A stretch of DNA of 64,000 nt from Aphrophora alni (lineage: Eukaryota > Arthropoda > Insecta > Hemiptera > Aphrophoridae). The notes under the pieces are model-generated. The model ran no database searches, was not told the origin of the DNA, and saw only the letters and a program-made list of their open reading frames with translations. The position numbers and the translations under genes are program-made. The DNA lies in contig OY740765.1 of the NCBI GenBank assembly GCA_963513935.1, positions 75,871,718-75,935,717 on the forward strand. The letters run 5' to 3'. Below, piece after piece: positions 1 to 12,400 of the stretch (position 1 is its first letter; each line of letters begins with the position of its first letter).

Positions 1-821
1 CAAAACAAAGTTTAGTTGTCAATAATATGTTTCATCTACATAGCACTGATTTAATGAAGATTCAAATTCACATCCTCTAATAGATTTTAAAACATAGTGA
101 TATCATCTTCACTAAAAAGTGTTTAAAAAATACTTCCTAGGTTTTTTATACTTCATGATACAATTTATCTCCATAATTTGCACTGTATGGCCCAAAAACC
201 CAGATTGAGTCACAGTGACACTACAAATGGTGGTATCAAAACTAATTATTATATATCAATATAGATTTCTGAATTTACAATACATCTTGTTGGTTCAGAA
301 ACATCTATATTCAAAAGACAAGAACTGACATTATTTACAAAAAAAACCTGGTTACAAGTACTTTCCCTCAAGTTTATATTAAAATCACCTGCAACAGCTA
401 TATGACATTTTGGGTCTTTACATTGGAGATACTTAACAGAGCCTAAAATTTATTATAAAATATTGTCATAATAGCTTTATCATACGTAATTAGCCGGTAT
501 ACAGCTGTTATAATCACAGACATGTCTACCAACACCTGTATACCACAACATTCAAAAAAAACCTCTACTGATCCAATACAAAGATGCAACACTTGTCTCA
601 AATTTTACAGGATTTTGGCAGGTATAAACCGCTACCAATTTATAATTTTTTACTTTATGTAGAAGAAATTAATTTTCCTTTCCCAACGAATGTTGAGATA
701 TACATACTAATTTAGGTTTAAATGACAAATTTTCTAGGGAAAAGTTAAATTCATCAATTTTGTTTTCCTTTACAAGACCTTGTATATTTGAGTGTAAAAT
801 ACTAAGAAACTCAACATCCAT
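1..821 (-). pseudogene. APE-type endonuclease domain of LINE ORF2 (partial)
   Basis: Starting at the minus-strand ATG at 821-819, the translation contains LHSNIQGL (the metal-binding N block of LINE endonucleases). It is followed by LVCISQHSL, where E of the usual EHWL is replaced by Q. Further on (about 430-370) VAGDFNINL matches the GDFN catalytic block. The domain would nick target DNA to prime reverse transcription. Frames are interrupted and the E-to-Q change hits a catalytic residue, so it is inactive. Confidence 0.6.
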
Positions 822-1204
822 TCATCCAGGAAAGTAGGTTTATTAGAAGACTCCTTGTTTTCATATTCCATTACAGCTGTTGGGTTTTCTTGGTCTGATT
901 CTTCATTAGCCATTTTTTAAAGAAAGTGAGTTTGCTTCTCTTACTAAGGGTGTTAGTTGTTTTTGTCTAGTAATTATTATATTTCATCAATTCAACCAAC
1001 CATTTACAAATCACCCTCTTCCTCTCATAATTTATATGATTGTTATTGTGAGATGTTTAGGTGACAACGTTCATTTTTAAAATTGATTAGAATTTTTATT
1101 CCTTATAATATTAATGTGTGATTACAAGAAATGATTGGCAAGTTCAAAGAGATACTTTTTCAACAAAGTATTCTCTGGCACAAAAATTGTATTAATGACA
1201 ATAA

Positions 1205-1494
1205 TAGTATTCTTGAATAAGGATATCAGGTCACATAATGCTCTGTCAATAGAAGGGTTATAGTTCTTACCCAAAGCAACATCATTTCCACCTCCGAAAA
1301 CAATGACATAATCACCAAGTATATTTCACTGCCAATTTTTTCACTTTTGCTACTACCATCTCAAAGGATGCACCAGGATAAACATACTCAATTATTTTAT
1401 AATTCTTAAAACTACTTCTTAGAATTTTAGCAATGCTATGACTTTGGCTATCTCTCACTATTATAATTTTATCTTTTTTCTTTGTATTTTTCAA
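1205..1494 (-). pseudogene. SGNH-hydrolase-like segment of LINE ORF1
   Basis: A 60-residue reading frame (1494-1312) carries VRDSQSHSIAKIL, matching the GDSxSR block I of SGNH folds with G changed to R. It goes on to YVYPGASFEMVVAKVKKL, a typical block after the first strand. Just downstream in another frame (about 1317-1210) the minus strand reads VIVFGGGNDVALG, matching the GGxND block III. The frame change and the altered first glycine mark it as a relic. The role in the LINE (RNA or membrane-related ORF1 function) is inference. Confidence 0.55.
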
Positions 1495-2465
1495 TAATTT
1501 TATTTGAGCAGCACACTGTTTCCCACTCTTACTATTGACAGGCTTTAAAATAACTTGCCTTGATTTACATGATTTGTTTTATGACTATCTGGACTAGCAT
1601 TATTATTCAGAGCATTCACACCAATTGCTGACTTTTATTAGCAGATGATGCTGTTGTTAGTAGCAGATTCTACTGGGAAGCATTGTATTCTGGAAGTAGA
1701 TTAAATCTATTCAAGAGACCAATATCACTGTTGGAAGTGTATTCCAATGGCTAGTGGTGTTCTTTACTTTTTGTTTTAGATATAATTACTGAATAATTAT
1801 CACTTTTGTTGTTATTTATTTGAAATTGTTTTGACTTCCTCTTCCAATTTATGATTTCCTTTTTCAACAGTACCAAATTTTCAAGTTGCATTATTTGATA
1901 TCTTAGGTTTTTTAATTAATTCATTTGAGGCTATTATACAGTATTGAAATTTGCAGTGGGGCTAGCAATATAGTGCTTGCACCTCTATAATAACACAAAA
2001 ACACTGTATTCAGATTTTTACTCTAAATATAAATATGTTTCTTCACTTTCATTATTCATACAATTATAACTTCTCCCATTAAAATACTTATTTATCTATA
2101 AAGTACTCAATATTTTGTATTTTAAGAAGCTAAACCCATTCATGATAAGATGTACTTTAACAGAACATCTGATACTCAAGATTTGTTTACTAGAACTAAA
2201 GTGTTGTTGGAATATTTTGTAGGAGTTTACTTTTTCTGGGTCAAGTGTTTCAATATTCTACCTGTTTTTATTAAAAAATATACAAGTGATCATTCTTTTT
2301 TTTTTTTAGTGAAAATTAAAGATTGGTTTTAAAACAGAGAGCAAATTAATGATTTATTAAATATAATGCAATAGGTAAAATCTGTCAATATACAAACCAG
2401 CCAAACTTATACTGAATGAAGTATTTTATTTTAGTTTAGAGTTTAATAGGGCACATAGCCTATTA

Positions 2466-2622
2466 TGTTTAGATTTTGTATGGATAGGAGACACAAGCTT
2501 ACCTTGGTATTCCTAGTAGTACACAAATAGAAAAACACACAATAAAACACAAGTGCTAAAAAATTTTGTAAGACCACTTTCCAAGATAAGCTTGTGTCTC
2601 CTATCCATACAAAAACTAAACA
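2466..2622. repeat. Near-perfect inverted repeat (arms about 34-42 bp)
   Basis: Bases 2474-2507 and 2581-2614 are reverse complements with one mismatch in 34, and weaker pairing extends each arm by about 8 bases outward. The spacer is 73 bases, AT-rich and without a coding frame. It could be a tiny foldback MITE or a collapsed inverted retroelement tail. No clear target duplication was found. Confidence 0.7.
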
Positions 2623-3712
2623 AAGTATTTGATTTATTATTTATGAAATGTCTCAGTTTAATGTCTATTAAAATTTAGTTTAAGTTAAATATATTTTATG
2701 ATCGTTAACCCTTTAGCGGTTAGCCGACCCAGTTTCGACCCAGTGCTGGTCGATTTTTCATGCATAGCTTAGTTCACTAACTACAAAACACGTATTTTGC
2801 AATTCAACATTACGCCCACTTAAAATTGTCCTATCGCAATAAATAAAATACTGTTGGAAAGCTAATGTTCCGTAGATGCATAATCATGCAAAAAAATACC
2901 ACAAAACGTTATAAATAATATTCCAAAAATTGGTGAAATTTGCATACTGTATTTTTGATACGTAAAATCATAGATTTGAACTGTGCGGTTTTTACTAAAA
3001 GCGACGCCATTTTTCCCCATATGGTTACAAACCCATTTATCTGTCAAATAAGTCTACCAAAACACTGTTCTATAGATCACATGTTTCTCTTTCTAACCGT
3101 AGATTACAAATTTTTCTGCGTCTCACAGATCCAGAGATATTTCTACTTGACCATAGTACAAACTTGACGGACGAAATTCATTTGGCATTCGGTGCAGTTT
3201 ACGAAATCAGGGTGTCCACCGACCGGGAAAACCGGGGATTATGCGTGAATTTTAACTACCGGGAAGAATTCCTTAAATTATGCGTGAGTTTTTTGATAAA
3301 CCGGGAATTTTGAATTTTTCAGAGCTAAGACCTAAGACATGTTTTGTAAACAAAATTAACTCATCACGATTTGCTTAGAATACATAAAATAACCACGTCT
3401 AGCAATGCGTGTTACAGAAACCGTAAAACCACCAGCCTTGGTCTCTTAAAATCATGGCTACTTGTCATTGTTACTAGATGCGTGAGCCGCTACTGCTACT
3501 ACGATATTATGCGTTGTCATCGCTATAAAGGCGCTGGAACAGATACTAAGTTCTCTTCGTTGATTGGTTGTACTGGCGCTGGAGCTGGCTCTAAAGTAAC
3601 TGAAAGTCGCCGAAGTCGCTTGTTCGCATTTGGCAGAGATCACTCGTGTCTCGTAGATAATCTCCATTAATTATTATCGTTGGGAGCAGAAAAGCAGTTT
3701 GTAGTGTAAAGG

Positions 3713-5091
3713 GTAAGTTAAATATTTTTCTTATTTCGTTATTGATATTTATTATATGTAACTTTTAGCAACGTAAAATGAATATAAGGTCACTCGGAAG
3801 TTGAAAAAAATTACTTACAGTTAAAACAAATAATTAGTTCCAGATGCAGTGACTTTCCGTGGAACAAGTCCACTTTCCGAACATACTCCCCACTTCTAGG
3901 TCACAATATTTTTCGTATAATAGTATGTTTTGTTTTTAGACACATGTAAACTTAAAAATAATTTTGCGCCATTTTGAAGAGAAAAGATGAAGGGATTTTA
4001 GTTTTTATTTCGATGCCTCTTCGCCAAAACATGAATATAAAAAGAGATGTGTGATGGATAGCGAGGAGTATGGGAGTTGTAGGGAACAGCCGAGTAGTCA
4101 ACCCTCACGGCAAGTGTTGCCGAATATACGATAATTACCGTATTTCGTATAATTTTGTAACATTAATTATAAATGAATATCTAAAATTTGGTTGAAATGA
4201 TTGACCCATAAAAGAAAGTTCGCCCTAGAACTGTTATTAATCAAGCTATATATTCATTTCCAACAGTTTTAAAGCTATTGTAAATTGATTAGTGAAAGTG
4301 CTATAAGGTACGATAATTACGATAATTTTTCTAGGAGAATACGATAGTAGTATTTGAGGCACATATCTGCCGTTCCATTTTTGTAAATAATAATAAATAA
4401 ATACAAGACAGGTCAAATGAACAACTTTTGCAAATATTGTAATTGAAAATAAATTTGCATGACAGAAATAATAATGTAAACTTTTAATTATAAATAATTA
4501 ATTTAATTTCAGTTTAGGAAAGGATGATGGTATGGTAATGAATTAGAACAATTTGGTTTTGGAGTCTGATTAAAACATTTATTTGATCATTCAGAACTGG
4601 CTTGATTCTTTTTTCTGCACTGCCAATATACACGCAGTTAGTAGTTGGCTTGTTGTCTTCTGTCCCCTATATGAAAGTCCAGCCTGATTATTTTTTAGTT
4701 TGTTTCTAAAAGTATATTGAATACTCTGTAATAAGTTATCGGTTTTACAAAATATTAAAAAAAAAAATTAAAATATAGTAGGCCTAACTTTTAAAATTGT
4801 TTATTTTTTTAAAAAGGAAGAAAATGTATTTGTTTAAATATATTAATGGCATTTTATTTACAAACCCATACTACAGATTATAGAACTTGAATAACTGAAC
4901 AAAACAAAAAAAGAATTATTCTTCTATCTCCTACTAGCCTACTGGTGACAATTGTCAGTGTTATGTAACTACAGTAATGTGTATGTTGTGGATAATACAC
5001 TGAGTTGTAACTTTATTTTTAAAACCCTAATAGGCTATAACAAGTAAATCGTGAAATCTAATATTCTATGTTTCTATTTTTTGTGTTTCAG
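3713..5091 (+). other. Predicted 5' UTR intron of the hAT transposase gene
   Basis: A strong donor (AAAGG then GTAAGT, intron from 3713) follows a GC-richer stretch at about 3460-3660 that could be the promoter or first exon. A strong acceptor (long pyrimidine run then TTTCAG, intron ends 5091) sits 47 bases before the transposase ATG at 5139. No convincing coding frame lies inside. The splice is inferred from the sites only. Confidence 0.45.
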
Positions 5092-5138
5092 AACGAGCCC
5101 TGAGTGAAATTGCATTTGTGCCAGCCTAATTAAAAACC

Positions 5139-7421
5139 ATGTCAAAGAATAAATATGGGCATGGTAAATGCTCATTTCAAGATGGTTGGGTTCATGATCT
5201 TGAATTAAAAACATGGATTCAGAAGGTACCATATGACATTTATTCTGCGAGATGCCGTTTTTGCCCTGGCACAATAATTTCACTGTCATCTATGGGGCGC
5301 CAAGCTTTAGCAAGCCATATGAAGGGGAAAAAACATATGAAAGCTTTATCTATGGTTGGATCACCTACGTTAGGAAAATTTTTCAGAAATGAAAAAGAAC
5401 AGGCATCAGTAAGTGGGCAGTCAGTACCATCATCTTCTAAAGAAACTTCAACATTAGTTCTTCATAATAATACGACCAAGACTGCTTCTGATGTTGAAAC
5501 GCTGTCTTCCGTTGCACCACTGGGAGACAGGGGCATGAAAAGGTACTTGCTTTGTGAAGACATTTCAAAAGCAGAAATCATGTGGGCAGCACATACGGTG
5601 ATGACACATGCATCATTTAGGAGTGCAGCTTCAGGAGTAGATATGTTTAAAGTCATGTTTCCAGATAGCCAGATAGCAAAAAAAATGGAACTTCAAAGAA
5701 CCAAAGTAGGATATTTGATCACATTTGGTATTGCACCTTATTTCAAGAATGAGCTATTAAATTTAGTCAAGGACAGCTCAGCTTTTGTGATATCATTTGA
5801 TGAATCAATAAACAAAGTGTCTTCAAAACAACAAATGGACAGTCTTCTTCGATTTTGGGATGACACGAAGTATCAACAAGATATCTTACATCATCATTCT
5901 TGCACTCTTCTAAAGCAGAAGATCTCCAGAGTGCATTATTGGCTTCTCTTCACCCTTTGGATGTTAGCAAGATCATTCAACTTTCAATGGATGGACCCAA
6001 TGTCAATCTGAGAGTATTTTTGAACGAAAAAGAATCAGACAGGAAATTGATTGACTTTGGAACCTGCGGTTTACATACTGTGCACAATGTTTTTAAAGGT
6101 GCAGTTTTAGTCACTGGCTGGAATGTTGTGAAGTTCCTTAGAGCTTTGTATAACCATTTTAAGCAATCACCGGCCCGAAGGGGAAAATTTATCCAAATCA
6201 ACAACTCAAATGTATTTGGGAAGAAATTTTGTGCTGTAAGGTGGTTAGAAAATGCTGATGTGTCACAAACAGCTATCGACATGCTACCCAACATCAAAAA
6301 ATATGTGGAAAAAGTTGCTGAAGGCAAAGACAAAGCTTCAATTGTGAGATCTAATAGTTACAAAGTGCTGGCAGAAGGGTTGAAACACCCTATGATAGGA
6401 CCAAAACTGGCCTTTTTCAAAACACTTGCATCAGATGCTGAGAAGTTTCTGACAGAATTTCAGACAGATTGGCCATTCACTCCGTTTCTTCATTCGGGGC
6501 TCACCGAAGTTGTTACTGATGTCATGAAGAGATTTGTTAAGTCTGAAAAAGTGAATACTTGTGTAAACTTGGAAGATGCTGAGAACCTGTTGTCATATAA
6601 ACACGTTGATTTGGGTTTCTTAACTAGATCAGAACTCAAGAAAGTAAAAAATTGAAAAAAAAAAGCTGGACATAGCCTTATTGAGTAAAGATGCCAAGAA
6701 GAGCTTAAAAACCTTTGTCAAAAAGCTTCAAGATCGATCCCCACTTGGATATGCTATTACAAAAGACTTGTCCTGTCTTGATCCCAAAGTGGCAATAAAG
6801 AATGAAAGTGAATCACTTTTTAAGAACCTTCTAGAACACTTTGTTTGTAATAACTGGATAAGTGGCACGGAGGCTGATGTTGTGTCCCGTCAGTTCAATG
6901 AACTCTTGAGAAAAGAAGAATTATTGAAGGCAAGTGTGGAATTCAAAAGAAATGCAACTAGGCTAGACCATTTTTGGCTAAACCTAATCCAAACCGAAAG
7001 TCGGTGTGATGATCTAAGACAATTTTTGAAGACAGTCCTTATTCTTTCTCATGGAAACGCCCACGTTGAAAGGGGATTTTCGGTAAACAAGGAGTGTTTA
7101 GTTGAAAATTTGAATGAAGATTCCCTGATTGGCCTAAGAACTGTTTATGATGCAATCACAGCAGAAGGTGGCATCAAGAACCTAACCATAACCAAGTCGA
7201 TGATAAACTTTGCCAGAAATTCTAACTCAAAGTACAAGGAAAGATTAGATGTTGCCCGCAAAAGTGAAGTAAACAGCAGGTGCAGTGTTCAAAATGAACT
7301 GAAAAGGAAGAAGAAGTTGATATTTGAACTGAAGGAAAAGAAGGCTAAACTGTTAAGTGGTGTACTTAAGGAGAGTGAAGAACTGGAGAAGCAGATAAAG
7401 AACCTAAGCAAAGAAATGTAA
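5139..7421 (+). pseudogene. hAT transposase, BED-like zinc finger type, two frame breaks
   Basis: The protein would cut and rejoin the element's ends. Residues about 15-75 hold a CxxC...HxxxxxH finger (ARCRFCPG ... SHMKGKKHMK) that would bind DNA. A D-containing strand follows (VISFDESINKVSSKQQMD), then a second block (IIQLSMDGPNVNLRVFL, GTCGLHTVHNVFKGA, FCAVRWLENA), and a C-terminal hAT dimerisation-like block (ILSHGNAHVERGFSVNKE) and a lysine/glutamate coiled coil to the end. The frame starts at ATG 5139, shifts near 5850-5900, reads to a stop at 6653-6655 in an A-run, and resumes from about 6660 to the stop at 7419-7421. The joined length would be about 740 residues. Only these two breaks are seen, so the copy is fairly recent. 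Confidence 0.88.
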
Positions 7422-9035
7422 AATGTAGTGTTCAGATGATTGGTTTTTTAAAATCAGGCATTTTCTTATTTGACTTATTTCCTAATTTTGTCTAATCAGA
7501 TGTTAATTAATTATTTTTCTATTTTATCATTTTTAATTCATTTTAGAAGCTATGGTCATCGAACATTTTATAGCTATTTTTGTCTTATTTATATTGTGCC
7601 TAGACATTTTATAGCTATTGTTGGTGCATAGCTAGATATAGATTGCAACATAAATATTGCAGTAACATAATTATACTGATGAACACTGTATATAATATGT
7701 TAATAATTTATACAATGAAATGAAATGAATTGTATAAGTTTGAATTCTGTAATGTAAACCCTGTGAAAAGTTCACTTCTCAAATGAAAAATTACTAAAAT
7801 GTTTCCAAGTAGTCAATTTTACCGATGAAAAACTCCACCTGGAAAATTTTTAAAGTTAGCCTGGAAAACCTGGAATTACTCATGAATTATTTTCTAATAG
7901 TTTGGTGGACACCCTGGAAATGGCGTAATCCATTTTTCTATGTCAGAAAAACGTATTCGTTCTTTACAGTATGTTGTAGAGGAAATTTCATTCTATAAGT
8001 TGGTACCACTTGATATAGGCAAATACTTATTTAGAAGGATTTTTATTGATCTCCAATCATAGCAATTGTGTGACGTAAAAACTGTAATATTAGGCGTGGT
8101 GCATATTGTTTTGGGGTTAGATATTTGTTATTTTGAAGGTTTGTGTATACAAGTTACAATATATGTGTTTTTATTTCTAAAGTTTGTTTTTGAGTGAATT
8201 TCTAGCTTGTGAATGGGTTATATTTGGGATAACCTAAGACGTATTTTGTAAATTTAGGTTATAAGCAAATTTTCTTATATTGAGTGTTTTATTTGATTAT
8301 AAAAGTGTATATGTGTATTATTCTTTGTAAAGTATATTGTTTTAGTGAAATCTAATGATTTTGTCTTAGGCCTAGCTTTAGAAAGTTACTAATTACGCCT
8401 AAATTGTCGAGGTGTCACACCTAACCTCACTCGTCAGAGTATCACTTTTTAGGGGAAATCGTTATTTTTATTTTGAAAATGTAACAAATTATTATTTTTT
8501 TCCCCTAAATATATTACAAATCTCTAGTAATACTTGAAAAAATTCAAAACAAAATTTTTTGTATGGTTTAAATTACCATTTCTGTGAAATTATTCTCTTT
8601 CTCTCCGATTTTTTGGTATTTGACCAAAAAACTCCAAAGTGATACATCTAACATTTTTTTTCACTACACAGCTAAATTATATGGACCTTTCTGAATATAA
8701 TGATATATAGAACTTTTGTATAAAATATATAATACTATTTTTGGTAAATTTTTGAAAAACAAATGACTAATTTACAATTTTCTATAAAATATTTTTTTTT
8801 AATTTTGAAAATACAGGTTTTTCCTGAAAAATGATAACTTCGTTTTTGACATGTAACATACTTACTCCAAAATCGTTAAAAATTTTTTTTTTATTACATA
8901 GATGAATTCTATGCATCTTTATGAGGAAAATGATGTCTTATAAGTTAGGTTTTGTATAAAAATAATATATTTTATTAATTTTTAAACAAACGAAGAATTG
9001 TTAAGAAAATTAACATGCGCCACTTGAAGGGTTAA

Positions 9036-9352
9036 ATGATTGTAGTTATTGATCAAGTAATTGTATTTGAATAAGATATAGGTTTAGTTGATAAGTAGTC
9101 TAACGATGTAGCAAATGCTGCAGCGTGACGTGTAGATCCTATGTTAATTAATGACTGTTTGTTTATTATATGGGTAGTATTTATTTAGTCATCTAGCCAT
9201 CAATGCAGAATACTATGCGTAGATGTTCAAAATTTTTATTTTCGTAATTACTTTGTAATGATCAAGAGGAATAGATTATTATATATATTTTATGTAACAA
9301 AAGTGAAACAATATAAAATATATACTGAGAGTGATTTTATGTTTTTATATAG
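9036..9352. other. ALDH intron, end part
   Basis: AT-rich sequence between the TTAA element and the first visible ALDH exon. It ends in a T-rich tract and AG at 9351-9352. Nothing else recognised. Confidence 0.5.
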
Positions 9353-9490
9353 GGTCAGTGTTGCTGTGCTGGATCCAGAACTTATGTTCATGAGAAAATC
9401 TATGATAAGTTTGTAGAACTCAGTGCAAACCTCACAAAGACTAAGAAGGTTGGGAATCCCTTCGATGCAACCACTGAACAAGGACCTGTG
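9353..9490 (+). CDS. ALDH exon with catalytic cysteine
   Basis: 46 codons in phase 0. Acceptor TTTTTATATAG before 9353, donor GTAAAT after 9490. It encodes [20 protein letters not shown]; by alignment with ALDH2 the middle Cys of CCC is the catalytic nucleophile (human Cys302 region). It ends at TEQGPV. Confidence 0.95.
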
Positions 9491-12400
9491 GTAAATATTC
9501 TACATAACAAAATAAATCTCAAAGAATATAATTACAATTGAGCCATAACAATTTTTATAACATCAAATATTTTGTGAAGCAATGGAGGGTCATTTTCTTT
9601 ATTGCCAGTTACTCCCAAACTATAATTTTCTTTCAGATATTTCATTTATTATCTTTTGCTATTGACAAAAATACTTTTGTATGACAAGGGTCAAAAAATA
9701 CATTTGAAACAAAATAAATAAACATATAAATACACAAAGTAAAATTGACAAACATAACGAAGTCTTAGTTGAATAACAATAATTAATACCACTTAAACAA
9801 AAAATATAATTAAAACAAACCTATATTTATTGGATACAGTGAGATCATTGCTTCCTTTCTGCAGCATTCATAAACAAAACTCATCCACCGAATACACACT
9901 CTCCAGCATAACAAATGTTTTAATTTTATCTCAAATTTTGATTAAACACTATATTTTGTGGAAATTTTTAGAGGGTATTAAATATAATTATTGTTAACAT
10001 AAATTTATTAATAGTAATTCAATTTGATTTGATATTAGAATAAATAAAAATTTGTTGACAAGTTTTGTATACAAAATTCACCGATAAAAAATAAATATTA
10101 TCTATAAAAATGAATAAAAATATATTGTATTACAAATATTATGTTTAAAATGTATTGTATACACAGATGTATAATATTTATTATCTATAAAATTCCTGTG
10201 CACATGAGCGGTTGTGACAGAACCCTCTTTAAAGTACAAAAATTACTTATGAATCCTTCCATTAACAATGATTGCATTTAATGTTTTTTTCCAAATAAAT
10301 GTACTTTAAAATACAGTTTAAGCCATTTAAAGCAATAAAAATGAGTTTACATAGTTTTATAAATGTTTGTACCAATTTACACTTTTGTTTTGTTCACTTC
10401 TCACCTGTCAGCTAGCCAAATTGTCCCAACCAAAATTTTCCACCGACATTTTTTTTATACTACAGAAATTAAAAGTTGATAGAAAATAGTTTACACCTTT
10501 CATATTTTGTATATTGTCAAAATGGGGTCTGAGCGCAATGTCCTGGAGGGAAGTCAATTTTCTGCTCTTTTTTTGTACACCATGATGCCAGGAACAGTAG
10601 TTTGAAGTTTCAAGTAGTAAATATGATTCTTATGTTTTAGCATCTTACCTTCCAAACTATAAAGGGCACATTTACAACTTCAACAAAAAAACAATTTACG
10701 AAGAAGTAATACAGAGTTTACAAAATTAAAAACTTTTTAACCCTTCGACTGCGTCTTGACACAATACCATCTCAAGGTGTTTAATAATTAAATATTTTTT
10801 GTTGGTCAATGGATTTGAACGAAACTGGGAGATTACGTTGTTCATATAAGAGGATATAGTGATCGGGAACATTCATATCAAAAAAGCTTGTGATTGCTTG
10901 ATAATAATTTTCCCAACCGACCGCAAATAGTAAAATCTATAGTTTTCAAGATAGTGCGGCGTTTTCAAGTTTTAAAATTAATTTTGTTTGTGAATTGTCT
11001 GAAGACGATTTTGATTGTCGTGTTAAGTGCTGCCACATCATGATGGAGAAACTGTTTGCAGATCCAAACTTTATTAACCCTGTGGTGTTTGAAGATGAAG
11101 AACATTTATACTAAATAAGCATGTAAATACGAATAACATGATATTGTTCTGATGAGAATTCCTAATGGATAATTGAGCCCAATGGAATATTTTGGAATAC
11201 CTAACAAAAGTTTATGTCTGGGCAGGGATTGTTGATACTAACGTAATTGAACCTTTTATAATAGATAGAAACTTAATGGGAAATGCCTATTATAACTTAT
11301 TAGTTGACATGATAATACTGAAAATTCAAAATATTGATGGGATAGCTTTCAATGTTGTGGTTTCAACAAGATGGCGCTACTACATCATTACATACTACAA
11401 GTTTGGCAACTCTTAGCCAATATATTTCCACAAAGATGGATCGGTAGCAGGGGTTGATTGAATGGCCTTTCAGGTCACCAGATGTGCCGCGCCATGATTA
11501 TTTCTTTTAGGGTTTTTTAAGGCACCAGAATGAACCTAGTTACATAAATTATTTGAAAAATCGGATACTTAGAAATGCGACACTTCCTGAAATGATAGAG
11601 AACATGATGAGAGGCTAATATGCATGACTAACACATTGCCAAACTGTAGAAAGAAAGCATTTTGAATGACATGTATTATGAAACTGTAGGATAAGGGGTT
11701 TTTAACATAAAATGTTGGTTCATCCTGTATATGGAAAGTTATTTTGGTAACTTTTGTTAATTTAGGTTCCAAATGTTCAATCAATATGTCAGTTAGGTCA
11801 ATGAAATTCATTAAACTTATATTTTATAATAAAAGATAATGTTTAATTGTGTGTAACAATGGTATTTTTAAAGATAGGCTCAAAAACAAACAAAAAACCT
11901 TTGTTTTGTAACATTCTGGGCTAGGGCTATAATAATAAGATTAAAAGAACAACATTACATTAAAAAATATCAAGAAAAAACATGTTTATACATTTTTGGA
12001 ACAACCAGTAATTTTTAAAAAAATTAACCACACTGTAGGAATAAAAATTTAACTGACAAAACTCTTAGTTCGTTACTTGTTAGTCTTAAAATGAAAATGA
12101 ATCATGGATGACATGTTTGAAATATATATATATTTAAATAAGGGCCTAAACTTACTTCGCTTGTGTTATGAAAACATCCATAATATAAATTGTATTTGAA
12201 TAAAATTGAGCTCCTAATGGCATCGGTCAAAGTTGGTTTTTACCAATTATTCCTTACTCCATAATATTTTTTAACTTACAGTTTTGCACATTTGCATCAT
12301 TAATCTTCACATTTCACTGAAATCTGAACGAAATCGTTATAAACTATTTTGAGACATAATGTATTTTATAACAATCCCTTGACCGATTTTTTTTGTTTAT

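Larger units (their letters stand above)
1..1940 (-). mobile_element. LINE (non-LTR retrotransposon), 5' half, decayed; runs off the left edge
   Basis: On the minus strand, a coiled-coil-like stretch (about 1930-1760), an SGNH-hydrolase-like segment (about 1494-1205) and an apurinic endonuclease domain (about 821 to 1) follow one another in the order ORF1 then ORF2 of a LINE. The RT would lie left of base 1. Frames shift several times, so the copy is dead. ORF1 proteins with an SGNH-like fold next to an APE-type endonuclease are a known LINE arrangement; the clade cannot be fixed without the RT. The insertion probably sits in an upstream ALDH intron. Confidence 0.65.
3208..7916 (+). mobile_element. 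BED-type hAT transposon, complete ends, frameshifted transposase
   Basis: Ends are CAGGGTGTCCACC at 3208 and GGTGGACACCCTG ending at 7916, a perfect 13-bp terminal inverted repeat. It is flanked by GAAAT at 3203-3207 and 7917-7921, a 5-bp target duplication. Most hATs make 8 bp, so this belongs with the 5-bp subgroup. The uninterrupted sequence 'acgaaatggcgtaatccatttttct' in two halves matches a paralogous empty site near 44735-44755, confirming both boundaries. The element carries a 5' UTR intron and a transposase with two frame breaks. Confidence 0.88.
2709..9031. mobile_element. TTAA-flanked non-autonomous element, copy 1 (interrupted by a hAT)
   Basis: The left end reads TTAA CCCTTTAGCGG (TTAA at 2705-2708) and the right end CACTTGAAGGG TTAA (TTAA at 9032-9035). 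This gives short imperfect CCCTT termini and the TTAA target typical of piggyBac-like elements. Removing the hAT at 3208-7916 and one GAAAT leaves about 1.6 kb with no transposase. The segment from 2760 to 3207 matches, inverted, the right part of the copy ending at 45018 and the copy near 28000. It is non-autonomous; its mobilising transposase is unknown. Confidence 0.65.

Noticed and set aside
3371..3670. 99-codon plus frame and 69-codon minus frame in the hAT 5' part
   Set aside because: GC-richer leader with chance frames; no homology, and placed upstream of the predicted 5' UTR intron.
10739..10755. TTAACCCTTCGACTGCG as the end of a further piggyBac-like element
   Set aside because: No second end with TTAA and no transposase could be found.
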